Assembly: GCA_017447745.1 (NCBI GenBank)
Contig: JAFSMW010000155.1
Location: 1-35,659, forward strand
DNA from: Thermoguttaceae bacterium
Lineage (GTDB): Bacteria > Planctomycetota > Planctomycetia > Pirellulales > Thermoguttaceae
Direction: 5' to 3'
DNA length: 35,659 nucleotides
Shown: one piece after another, positions 25,349 through 33,016 of the stretch
How positions within the stretch are numbered: position 1 is the stretch's first letter
Layout of the letters: every line of letters starts with the position of its first letter
Notes under the pieces: model-generated
Databases searched by the model: none
Seen by the model: the letters and a program-made list of their open reading frames with translations, nothing else
Told to the model about the DNA's origin: nothing
Made by a program: the position numbers and the translations under genes

Positions 25349-28024
25349 ATGCCTTATACTAACAGCAAATCCACCTTGACCGTTGGCAAGACAACGGCAA
25401 CAATTTATCGCCTTGACTCTCTAGACGTCAATATAGACGCTCTGCCGTATTCTATCCGCATTCTTCTGGAAAACGCGTTGAGAAACTGTGACAATTTCGA
25501 GGTTACGAAAAAAGACGTTCTCAATATCGCGTCGTGGAAACCCGGGTTTACGCCAATGGAAATTCCGTTCAAGCCGGCGCGGGTGATTCTTCAGGACTTT
25601 ACCGGCGTTCCGTGCGTTGTCGATCTTGCTGCGATGCGAAACGCGATGAACCGTTTGGGCGGGAATCCCGATAAAATCAACCCGCTCGTTCCTGTCGATC
25701 TGGTTATTGACCATTCCGTTCAGACGGACTATTTCGGAACGGATACCGCGTTGCAGGACAATTTGAAAATGGAGTTCCACCGCAACAAAGAGCGTTACGA
25801 ATTCCTCCGCTGGGGTCAGCAGGCGTTCCAGAATTTCCGCATCGTTCCGCCGTCGTCGGGAATCATTCATCAGGTCAATCTGGAATATCTCGCCAAGGGC
25901 GTGTTTGTCAAACCGATTGACGGGGAGAACGTCGCCGTTGTCGACACCGTCGTTGGAACGGACAGTCACACTGTTATGATTAACGGGTTGGGCGTTCTGG
26001 GCTGGGGCGTCGGCGGCATTGAAGCGGAAGCCGTTATGCTCGGTCAGCCGCTGTACATGCTCTTGCCGGAAGTTGTCGGCGTTGAACTGACAGGAACGCT
26101 GCGTCCGGAAATCACCGCGACGGACGTCGTTTTGACGATTACCAACCTGTTACGAAAAGTCGGCGTTGTCGGCAAGTTCGTTGAATTCTTCGGCGAAGGC
26201 GTTCAGTCCATGAAACTGGCTGACAGAGCCGTTATCGCCAACATGGGGCCGGAATACGGCGCGACGATGGGATTCTTCCCGACGGACGAAAAGACGATTG
26301 AATTCCTCCGTCAGACAGGGCGCAGCGAAGAAGAGGTCGCCTTTGTTGAAGCGTACACGAAAGAGCAAAAGCTCTTCCGCACGCCGGACGCGCCGACGCC
26401 GCAGTACACGAAAGTTGTAACGCTCGATTTGTCAACCGTCGAACCGTGTCTGGCGGGACCGAAACGACCGCAGGACAAAGTTCTTCTGTCCGACATGCAA
26501 ACGACTTTCAAAGCTGCGCTGACCGCTCCTGTTACAGAACGCGGATTTGGCTTGGACGAAGCGGAAGCCGCCAGAATCGATTCGAACGAAAATCAGCTTG
26601 GGCACGGCTGCGTTACCATCGCGGCGATTACATCCTGCACCAACACGTCCAGCCCGTCCGTCATGCTCGGCGCGGGATTGCTTGCAAAAAAGGCGGTGGA
26701 AAAAGGACTCAAAACCAAACCGTGGGTGAAGACTTCCATGGGCCCCGGTTCTCGCGCTGTTACAGATTATCTGAAAAAAGCCGGGCTGATGGACGCCTTT
26801 AACGCGCTGGGATTTCAAACTGTCGGGTACGGCTGTCTGACCTGTATCGGCAACTCCGGTCCTTTGCCTGAACCGGTTGCAAAACAAGTGACAGACAACA
26901 ACCTCGTCGCCGCCGCCGTCGTGTCCGCCAACCGCAACTTTGAAGGACGCGTCAATCCGCTTGTCAAAGCAAATTTCCTCGCCTCGCCGGCGCTGGTTGT
27001 CGCCTACGCGCTTGCAGGTACGGTTAACATCAATCTTGTAACAGACCCGCTGGGAACCGATAAAGATGGAAACCCGGTTTATCTCAAAGACCTTTGGCCG
27101 ACGCGAGAAGAAATTGACGCTCTGACCGCTCAAACCGTTCAGCCGGACATGTTCCTCAAAGCGTACTCCAACGTTTTTGAAGGCTCGGACGAATGGAAAG
27201 CCGTCCAGTCGCCGACGGGCAGCTTGTTCCCGTGGAATCCGGACAGCGTCTACATTCAGGAACCGCCGTTCCTGGCGGAGATGACCGCTGAACCGGAACC
27301 GCTCAAGCCGATTAACGGCGCGCGCGTTTTGCTGGCTCTGGGAGATTCGATTACGACCGACCATATCTCCCCCGCGGGAAACATCAAGGCGGATTCACCT
27401 GCAGGCAAATATCTGCAAGAACATGGCGTCGAGCCGAAAGAGTTCAACTCCTACGGCAGCCGCCGCGGCGCGGACAAGGTCATGACGCGCGGGACGTTTG
27501 CCAATATCCGCATTCGCAACTTTATCGCGCCCGGTACGGAAGGCGGATGGAGCCGATATCTGCCGGACGGCAAAGACGCTCCTGCAATTTCCGTTTACGA
27601 TGCGGCTGTCAAGTACAAACAGGCGGGAATTCCTCTGATTGTTTTGGCGGGCGCAGAATACGGAACCGGGTCCAGCCGGGACTGGGCGGCAAAGGGCACG
27701 TCGCTGCTGGGCGTTCGCGCTGTTATCGCTGCCAGCTTTGAACGAATTCACCGCTCGAACCTCGTCGGAATGGGAATTCTGCCGTTACAGTTCAAACCGG
27801 GGCAGACGTGGCAGTCTCTCGGCTTGACTGGCGAAGAAACCTTCGATCTGGGCGACGTCTCGAACCTGACGCCCCAATGCGACTTGACTGTAACAGCCAC
27901 ATCCGCAGACGGCAAACAGACGGCGTTCGATGTAACAGTCCGAATCGACACGCCGGTTGAAATCGTCTACTTCAAAAACGGCGGCATTCTCCAGACGGTT
28001 TTGAGAAAGCTCGCCAACAACTAA
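25349..28024 (+). CDS. acnA: aconitate hydratase A
   Basis: The enzyme interconverts citrate and isocitrate in the TCA cycle using a [4Fe-4S] cluster. The 891-residue length and all the expected motifs fit AcnA/IRP1-type aconitases. These are [23 protein letters not shown], the cluster ligands Cys430 (TSCTNTS), Cys496 and Cys499 ([10 protein letters not shown]), [35 protein letters not shown] and the active-site segment [14 protein letters not shown]. The gene stands alone. A TATAAT box at 25264-25269 implies an ~75-nt leader; no -35 box and no Shine-Dalgarno sequence are evident before the ATG. A strong hairpin follows the stop codon. Long open frames on the opposite strand inside it are codon-bias shadows. 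Confidence 0.97.
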   Translation: MPYTNSKSTLTVGKTTATIYRLDSLDVNIDALPYSIRILLENALRNCDNFEVTKKDVLNIASWKPGFTPMEIPFKPARVILQDFTGVPCVVDLAAMRNAMNRLGGNPDKINPLVPVDLVIDHSVQTDYFGTDTALQDNLKMEFHRNKERYEFLRWGQQAFQNFRIVPPSSGIIHQVNLEYLAKGVFVKPIDGENVAVVDTVVGTDSHTVMINGLGVLGWGVGGIEAEAVMLGQPLYMLLPEVVGVELTGTLRPEITATDVVLTITNLLRKVGVVGKFVEFFGEGVQSMKLADRAVIANMGPEYGATMGFFPTDEKTIEFLRQTGRSEEEVAFVEAYTKEQKLFRTPDAPTPQYTKVVTLDLSTVEPCLAGPKRPQDKVLLSDMQTTFKAALTAPVTERGFGLDEAEAARIDSNENQLGHGCVTIAAITSCTNTSSPSVMLGAGLLAKKAVEKGLKTKPWVKTSMGPGSRAVTDYLKKAGLMDAFNALGFQTVGYGCLTCIGNSGPLPEPVAKQVTDNNLVAAAVVSANRNFEGRVNPLVKANFLASPALVVAYALAGTVNINLVTDPLGTDKDGNPVYLKDLWPTREEIDALTAQTVQPDMFLKAYSNVFEGSDEWKAVQSPTGSLFPWNPDSVYIQEPPFLAEMTAEPEPLKPINGARVLLALGDSITTDHISPAGNIKADSPAGKYLQEHGVEPKEFNSYGSRRGADKVMTRGTFANIRIRNFIAPGTEGGWSRYLPDGKDAPAISVYDAAVKYKQAGIPLIVLAGAEYGTGSSRDWAAKGTSLLGVRAVIAASFERIHRSNLVGMGILPLQFKPGQTWQSLGLTGEETFDLGDVSNLTPQCDLTVTATSADGKQTAFDVTVRIDTPVEIVYFKNGGILQTVLRKLANN

Positions 28025-28064
28025 AGTTTAGAGAGATTATTCTGATTTAGAATACTAACGAAAT

Positions 28065-28090
28065 AAGCGAGAGGAAAATTCCTCTCGCTT
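28065..28090. terminator. bidirectional hairpin between convergent acnA and SHD1-TPR gene
   Basis: AAGCGAGAGG (28065-28074), an AAAATT loop and CCTCTCGCTT (28081-28090) form a perfect 10-bp stem that can extend with A-T pairs into the loop. Downstream sequence on the plus strand (GTTATTAATT) is only moderately T-rich, so termination is likely but not of textbook form. Confidence 0.6.
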
Positions 28091-28108
28091 GTTATTAATT
28101 AATCATTT

Positions 28109-28298
28109 ACGAATTTCAGAAACGTCAAATTCTATTTGAATATCTTTGTCATATTCAATGTTCTCTCCAGGCAATATCAAAGTTAGTCTCTTAGCTTTGA
28201 CATACGAATTTCAGAAACGTCAAATTCTATTTGAATATCATGGTCATGTTCAATGTTCTCTCCAGGCAATATCAATGTTAGTTTCTTAGCTTTGATAA
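28109..28298 (-). repeat. 95-bp tandem duplication at the 3' end of the SHD1-TPR gene
   Basis: Copy 1 (28109-28203) and copy 2 (28204-28298) are about 95% identical, with 5 differences counted over the aligned part. Copy 2 codes the end of the gene at 28183. Copy 1 on the minus strand would code nearly the same peptide (AKRLTLILPGENIEYDKDIQ...EIRK, then TGA), but 95 is not a multiple of 3. The present frame therefore passes into copy 1 shifted, adds MSKLRD and stops. Copy 1 is thus a leftover of the original 3' end, with the original stop codon at 28103-28105. Confidence 0.88.
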
Positions 28299-29883
28299 TG
28301 GGCGTTTCAAAAACAAGTCTGTCCATAATAGCTTTGCCTGGATAAATGGAATCATTAGGTTTATTACCAGCAATTAAGGTTCCTGCTCCAAATACTATTC
28401 GCTTATAAGTATTATCATATTCATCTTTTAATCTGGCTTTTGAACCCATATTTAATCTATCGCCAGCCCACGATTCAAAGTTAATTTTCTTTGTTGTACT
28501 GTTATTAAAAACGGCTACATCTATGATCAGATAGTTGCCATTTTCGCTAACGCTAATTTCTCCTGAATAAGCGTTTTCCAAATAGACTTGAAATACGCGT
28601 TGTATTTTAGCTGCACAAATCATGGAATCATTAACTTTAACGCTTCTGTTTTTCAGTGCGTACTCATACTCTTTAAGATCTTTTTCATGTTCTTCTTTTC
28701 TTTCCTGCTCTTCTTTCTTTTTGGCTTCTTGTATTTTAGCTTCTTGTTCCTTAGCTAAGAGCTCTCTTTCCTTGGCATCGCGTTCCCATTTTTCTCTTCT
28801 TGCTTGTTCTTCACGTTTCCATTTTTCCTCATCTAATTGAGAAGCAACTTCATATTTTGATATTTCAAATCCAGAACCTTTACAAATGGGGCAAACACTA
28901 CCGGACTTGACATTGTTTTTTGAATTATTAGAAGATTTGTTTCTAGAATTAGAAGTTCCACCGGAACGATTATTATTTGACTGTGAAATTCTTCCCTCTC
29001 CCTCACAATACACACATATTGGAAACTCGTATGGTCTATAACCTTCAATTTCAAACCAAGAGGATTTCTGAGGTTCCTGAGATAATCCTTCAGAACATTT
29101 TTCGAAAACCCAACCGTATTTTGAATTGAATGGAGTATTAACTTTTTTAGAAACCTCATTCGTTAGATCAATAAATTTTTTCTGAGCGGTTTCAGGCATA
29201 TTAATTATATGCTCCTTTGTCAGATCAATAATCTTATTAAGATTATGAAAAAGCGTTTTGTTGGAATTATCCAGCATATATGCTTTTTGATAATATGTAA
29301 ACGCGTCTTGATATTTTTTCTGGATGATATATAATGTCCCCATATTAATCAGCGTTCCAATGTCGTTAGGTTTTTTATTATGACAATGGACAAAATGCTG
29401 TTTAGCTTGAAAGTAATCCCTCTTTTGAAAAATTAGCAAAAGAGCCGCCGTGTATTCGTGTTCAATCCTTGTTGGATAACGCTCTTGCAACTGAAGAATA
29501 GCTTTGAACGCTTCACGACTGCTAATATCCATATCTTGAACGACTGGATACACAATGCTTTCAGAGACTGATTCCGGGTCAGAATTATTGGGAGCGCTTG
29601 CTTGTGATGAACGCTTTTTATCCGAACCGGCGTCAGTCATGTTATTGCTGCCTAATTGTTTAATATAGTCCTGATCTTCTTTGGACAAGTTTCTTACCGG
29701 AACAACAATAAATTTTCCTGCAGGCGTTTTAAGTTTTACCTTTGGCTCATCCTCTTGCAATAGTTTTACGAAATCAGCGGTAACTTTTTTCCCTTTGGCA
29801 TCAGTCCAAGTACGACCTTGAACCATGCCAACAAACAGGACAGCAAACAAAACGACAGCGGTTAAAACTAAAATTCTTTTCAT
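28183..29883 (-). CDS. secreted SHD1-TPR protein with partial zinc-finger and C-terminal beta domain
   Basis: The start is placed at the ATG at 29883, giving 566 residues, because it opens with a signal peptide (MKRILVLTAVVLFAVLFVGM). An SHD1 domain follows at ~24-78 (RTWTDAKGKKVTADFVKLLQ...VPVRNLSKEDQDYI). The upstream extension to 29997 overlaps a perfect promoter. After SHD1 come tetratricopeptide-like helices (~115-230) and a DnaJ-like cysteine motif reduced to two CxxCxGxG units (CVYCEGEG and CPICKGSG) separated by Ser/Asn-rich sequence. A Lys/Glu-rich coiled coil (~350-410) and a beta-rich DUF4352-like domain complete the protein. It is a paralogue of the gene at 30037, which has four CxxC pairs. 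The function is unknown; SHD1 in yeast Sla1 binds short peptide signals. The 3' end has a frameshifting duplication. Confidence 0.82.
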   Translation of the reverse strand: MKRILVLTAVVLFAVLFVGMVQGRTWTDAKGKKVTADFVKLLQEDEPKVKLKTPAGKFIVVPVRNLSKEDQDYIKQLGSNNMTDAGSDKKRSSQASAPNNSDPESVSESIVYPVVQDMDISSREAFKAILQLQERYPTRIEHEYTAALLLIFQKRDYFQAKQHFVHCHNKKPNDIGTLINMGTLYIIQKKYQDAFTYYQKAYMLDNSNKTLFHNLNKIIDLTKEHIINMPETAQKKFIDLTNEVSKKVNTPFNSKYGWVFEKCSEGLSQEPQKSSWFEIEGYRPYEFPICVYCEGEGRISQSNNNRSGGTSNSRNKSSNNSKNNVKSGSVCPICKGSGFEISKYEVASQLDEEKWKREEQARREKWERDAKERELLAKEQEAKIQEAKKKEEQERKEEHEKDLKEYEYALKNRSVKVNDSMICAAKIQRVFQVYLENAYSGEISVSENGNYLIIDVAVFNNSTTKKINFESWAGDRLNMGSKARLKDEYDNTYKRIVFGAGTLIAGNKPNDSIYPGKAIMDRLVFETPIIKAKKLTLILPGENIEHDHDIQIEFDVSEIRMSKLRD

Positions 29884-29962
29884 CTTCACAGTCCTTAAAG
29901 TGTTGTAACAAACAGTTGTAACAGGATAACGCGCATGACAAAACGATTCATCATACATAATT

Positions 29963-29990
29963 ATTATAATTGACATGAAAATCATGTCAA
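29963..29990 (-). promoter_or_regulatory. consensus promoter with overlapping 9-bp inverted repeat
   Basis: On the minus strand: TTGACA (29985-29990), a 16-bp spacer and TATAAT (29963-29968); both boxes are perfect. A perfect inverted repeat, TTGACATGA-AAA-TCATGTCAA (29970-29990), covers the -35 box and the spacer. This is a typical place for a repressor site. The predicted leader to the ATG at 29883 is about 75 nt. Confidence 0.8.
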
Positions 29991-30036
29991 GGTGCAATCA
30001 GAATATTTTTGAATAATTTAGAAATAAATCCTGTTG

Positions 30037-31317
30037 TTACTTTTCGTCATCTTCCAGACCAAAGAAACGACGGCTTTCAGCAGCGTCTTCCTGTCGCGTT
30101 TCCAAGTCTTGAACGTCAACCCCCATTCGGGCTGGTCGATTGTCGGTTACAGGCGGCTGTTGCGGCGGGTTGTTTTCCAGTTTCGACGGCTGCGGTTTCG
30201 GAGCGTTTTGTTCCGGCTTTGCTTGACCGCCGGCGTTAGGTTTCTCCGACGTTTTGGAAGGCTGAGGATTATTCTTATCTGCCGATGTTTCGAGTTGATA
30301 CTCCAAACCGGTTCCGTTACATACAGGACACGGTACAAAGTTTTTCCCCTTGCAAACGTTGCATATAACAGTTTGGGGAACTTGCGCCGTAACTTTCCCG
30401 CCGTTGTGATGTCGTTGGGTTTTTGTTACATAAATCGTCGCTCTTCCGCCGGAACAGTTTTTATTGGGACAATCTACTTTTCCCGTGCCTTTGCATTTCA
30501 CGCAAATGGGGAATTCGTACGGCTGATAACCGTCGAATTGAAACCATGTGCATTTAAACATTTCCTGAGCCGCTCCCTCGGGACACTTCTCAAACATCCA
30601 GCCCTGTTTGGGGTTGAACGGCGTCTTGTCTTGCTGGGTAACTTTGCTTGCCAGTTCAGAAATTCTGCTTTGCACATTGGGAGGAATAAATATGTTGCGA
30701 GAATTGGACTCTATAATCAATTTATGAAGGTTGTGTTTAAGCGCTGGATTCGCGCCGCCCAAAACATAGGCTTTTTGATAATTCGCGAATGCCTCCGGAT
30801 ACTTCTCCTGTAAAACGTACAGCGTCCCCATATTCAGAAGAACGCTGGGATTGTCCGGACTGATTCTCTGACAGCGCATAAAATGCTGCTGAGCGTGCAA
30901 ATAGTCTTTATTCTTAAAGATAAACAACAGAGCCAGGGTGAAATCCGGCTCCAGCTTTGTCGGGTCGTGATCCCGAATCTCAATTATGGCGTCATACGCT
31001 TCGCGGCTGCCGAGATCCAAATTACTGACAGCGGAAAAGATCACGCTTTTGGTAACGCCTTGCGACGGCTGCGCGCCAGCTGGTTTGGCGTTAAGTCCCT
31101 GAATATATTCCTGATCCTCTTTCGAGAAGTTTCTCAAAGGAACAACGATAATCTTCCCGGACGGCGTTTGAAGTTTCACCTTTGTCTCGCCATCCTGCAA
31201 AAAACTTACGAAATCTGCTGTTACTTTTTTTCCCTTGGTGTCAGTCCACGTACGACCGCTGGCTATACTCATCATTGCGACAGCGATTATCACGGCAGAA
31301 ATAATATATTGCTTCAT
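30037..31317 (-). CDS. secreted SHD1-TPR protein with complete DnaJ-like zinc-finger
   Basis: The 426-residue product has a signal peptide (cleavage near residue 21, IASG-RTW). An SHD1 domain follows at 22-74 (RTWTDTKGKKVTADFVSFLQ...VPLRNFSKEDQEYI). TPR-like helices span about 105-220, ending in a segment with GWMFEKCPEGAAQEMFKCTWF. The cysteine-rich region has four pairs: CVKCKGTG, CPNKNC, CNVCKGKN and CPVCNGTG. This resembles the zinc-binding region of DnaJ. The tail is Pro/Gln/Asn-rich and ends in acidic residues. It is the closest relative in the window of the gene just downstream (28183), and the two seem to have arisen by tandem duplication, but each has its own promoter. The partner or substrate is unknown. 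Confidence 0.82.
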   Translation of the reverse strand: MKQYIISAVIIAVAMMSIASGRTWTDTKGKKVTADFVSFLQDGETKVKLQTPSGKIIVVPLRNFSKEDQEYIQGLNAKPAGAQPSQGVTKSVIFSAVSNLDLGSREAYDAIIEIRDHDPTKLEPDFTLALLFIFKNKDYLHAQQHFMRCQRISPDNPSVLLNMGTLYVLQEKYPEAFANYQKAYVLGGANPALKHNLHKLIIESNSRNIFIPPNVQSRISELASKVTQQDKTPFNPKQGWMFEKCPEGAAQEMFKCTWFQFDGYQPYEFPICVKCKGTGKVDCPNKNCSGGRATIYVTKTQRHHNGGKVTAQVPQTVICNVCKGKNFVPCPVCNGTGLEYQLETSADKNNPQPSKTSEKPNAGGQAKPEQNAPKPQPSKLENNPPQQPPVTDNRPARMGVDVQDLETRQEDAAESRRFFGLEDDEK

Positions 31318-31352
31318 ATAAATTCTTTAGCAAGATTTGTATGCTGATAAAT

Positions 31353-31365
31353 CGTCAAATTGACG
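31353..31365. promoter_or_regulatory. CGTCAA-A-TTGACG palindrome in the leader of the SHD1-TPR gene
   Basis: A perfect 13-bp palindrome lies 28-40 nt downstream of the predicted start of transcription (near 31393) and about 36 bp before the ATG at 31317. It could be a protein-binding site. The half-site TCAA/TTGA recalls the palindrome ahead of the paralogue (29970-29990). Confidence 0.4.
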
Positions 31366-31377
31366 AAAGCTCTATAT

Positions 31378-31427
31378 TTACATAAATCTATGTAATAAAA
31401 TTATAATCGCCCTTGAGAAATAGTCAA
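31378..31427 (-). promoter_or_regulatory. promoter of the 30037-31317 gene with inverted repeat at the start site
   Basis: On the minus strand: TTGACT (31422-31427), a 16-bp spacer and TATAAT (31400-31405). A perfect inverted repeat, TTACATA-AATC-TATGTAA (31378-31395), lies just downstream of the -10 box over the predicted start, a common operator position. Confidence 0.75.
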
Positions 31428-31451
31428 GAGGTGGACGAAGACTTTTCGTAG

Positions 31452-31726
31452 CCCCCAGATTTATCTGGTTCCTGTTCCCACGTCTTTAGACGTGGGGAGG
31501 GATAAAAACAATTTCAAAAACGTAGCCCCCAGATTTATCTGGGGGATTTGATGAACGCACACTCCCAAAACGCTTCCCCTCCCATTCCTTCCCCGCTCCT
31601 CCAGGAGCGGGGAAGGAATGGGAATTCGTGCGTTAAAATATTGCTTATATTCATTCCGAACCCACGCCTAAAGGCGTGGGCTACGTGATTTTGATTTTAT
31701 TCTGCCCCCACACCTAAAGGTGTGGG
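31452..31726 (-). repeat. Composite hairpin array, copy D (minus orientation)
   Basis: Read on the minus strand the order matches copies A-C. CCCACACC-TTTA-GGTGTGGG (31707-31726) and CCCACGCC-TTTA-GGCGTGGG (31661-31680) come first. A perfect 19-bp stem with a 4-nt loop follows (31581-31622), then the CCCCCAGA-TAAA hairpin (31526-31545), CCCACGTC-TAAA-GACGTGGG (31477-31496) and a partial CCAGATAAATCTGGGGG near 31452-31468. It starts 22 bp after the stop codon of the minus-strand rRNA methyltransferase gene, again downstream of and co-oriented with its neighbour. The 31318-31747 gap holds only this array and the promoter described above. Confidence 0.9.
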
Positions 31727-31747
31727 CTACGATATATTTTAGCTATC

Positions 31748-32932
31748 TTAAATCACCCGACACAGGAAGCATTTCAAATAGTCGGTTTCCGGGCAGGAGT
31801 CCAGGACGGGGTGATCGGGAGCGGCGCCGCGCTGCTGAAGGATTTGGATGCGTCTACCTGCCTGTGACGCCGCGCCGTGGAGCATGTCGAAAAAGTCTTC
31901 ACGACGAACGGAGCCGGTGCAGGAGCATGTTACAAGAAATCCGCCGGGAGCGACGCACGAGATTCCCAGCTTGTTGAGGTAATGGTATCCGCGGAGGGCT
32001 TCCTGAACAGAGTGTTTTCCCTGTGCGAATTTTGGAGGGTCGAGAACGACTCCACCGAATGTTCTCCCTTCGGACTTGAACCGTTCCAGAATCTGGAACG
32101 AGTCGCCTTGCAGCGTTTCGACGTTGTCGACCGCGTTGAGTTGAGCGTTCTTTTTGACCTGTTCGAGGGCTTTGGCGCTGGAGTCGCAAGCCAGACAGGA
32201 AACGGCGCCAGTCTGCGCCGCGGCAATCGAAAAGCCGCCGTGATAGCAGAACATATCCAAGACCGTTTTCCCTTTGAACAGTTCAGCCGCCGCCCGACGG
32301 TTTTCACGCTGGTCGAGATAGAACCCGGTTTTCTGTCCGCCTAAAAGCTGAATCTCGTATTTGATTCCGCCGGACTGAATTACCATCGCTTCCGGAACCG
32401 GAGCGCCGAAAACGCGGTCGGCTGTCAGTTCTTCCGGCGCGCCTTCCCGACGAGCCATAGCGGGTTCGGTTGTCGCGATAACGGTTTTCGCTCCCGTTAG
32501 ATTCTGGAGAATTTGGACAAACTGTTCCGCGCGTAACAAAATTCCTAAACTCGTCGCCTGCATGACAAGAACGTCTTCGTATTTGTCGACAATCAAGCCG
32601 GACAGAGCGTCCCCTTCGGAGTTAATCAGACGAGTCGCCTGAGAGAAATATCCCAGCTCTTTTCTCAAATCAATTGCAACAGAAATCCGTTTTGTCCAAA
32701 AGACGTCGTCTAAAGATTCGGATTCGTTCCACGTATACAACCGTACACGAATCTTGCTGTGAGAATTGTACAGTCCTCGGGCGAAGAATCGTCCTTTGTC
32801 GGAATAGACGTCAACGACGCTGCCATCTTTTGGGGCGTTGGATTTATCGAGTAATTCCAGAGACCCGTCGAGAATCCAGGGATGACCGCCCAGCAGGGCG
32901 CGGAGCTTGTTTGGTTTGAGAGTAACGCGCAT
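31748..32932 (-). CDS. rlmI: class I SAM-dependent rRNA methyltransferase, RlmI family (23S rRNA m5C)
   Basis: The 394-residue protein has an N-terminal PUA-like RNA-binding part (~1-75, with GGHPWILDGSLE), a middle RlmI-type domain and a C-terminal Rossmann methyltransferase domain. Visible motifs are QKTGFYLDQRENR (200-212), the AdoMet-binding TVLDMFCYHGGFS (223-235), VVLDPPKFA (295-303) and TCSCTG (335-340) with the likely catalytic cysteines. In E. coli, RlmI makes m5C1962 of 23S rRNA; the same target is inferred here. The start codon is 6 bp downstream of the T-run that ends a heptamer-repeat hairpin after the aldolase gene, and no Shine-Dalgarno sequence or promoter was found. Confidence 0.88.
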   Translation of the reverse strand: MRVTLKPNKLRALLGGHPWILDGSLELLDKSNAPKDGSVVDVYSDKGRFFARGLYNSHSKIRVRLYTWNESESLDDVFWTKRISVAIDLRKELGYFSQATRLINSEGDALSGLIVDKYEDVLVMQATSLGILLRAEQFVQILQNLTGAKTVIATTEPAMARREGAPEELTADRVFGAPVPEAMVIQSGGIKYEIQLLGGQKTGFYLDQRENRRAAAELFKGKTVLDMFCYHGGFSIAAAQTGAVSCLACDSSAKALEQVKKNAQLNAVDNVETLQGDSFQILERFKSEGRTFGGVVLDPPKFAQGKHSVQEALRGYHYLNKLGISCVAPGGFLVTCSCTGSVRREDFFDMLHGAASQAGRRIQILQQRGAAPDHPVLDSCPETDYLKCFLCRVI

Positions 32933-32937
32933 GGGAG

Positions 32938-33012
32938 AAAAAAGGCAATAGGCAATAGGCAGTAGGCAGTAGAGAAATTTACTACTGTCTCTTGCCTACT
33001 GCCTACTGCCTA
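32938..33012 (-). terminator. heptamer-repeat inverted repeat with T-run after fba (putative terminator)
   Basis: Four AGGCAAT/AGGCAGT units (32943-32970) face three TGCCTAC units (32993-33012), forming an imperfect stem of about 30 bp around a 9-nt loop. On the minus strand, the direction of fba, the stem is followed at once by a run of six T (32938-32943), as in a Rho-independent terminator. The array occupies nearly the entire gap between fba and the methyltransferase gene. Confidence 0.6.
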
Positions 33013-33016
33013 AAAA

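Noticed and set aside
26432-27364. 310-residue minus-strand open frame inside acnA
   Set aside because: It is a shadow of the strongly biased aconitase gene; the plus-strand frame has all family motifs.
29884-29997. N-terminal extension of the SHD1-TPR protein
   Set aside because: It covers a perfect promoter and would precede the signal peptide.
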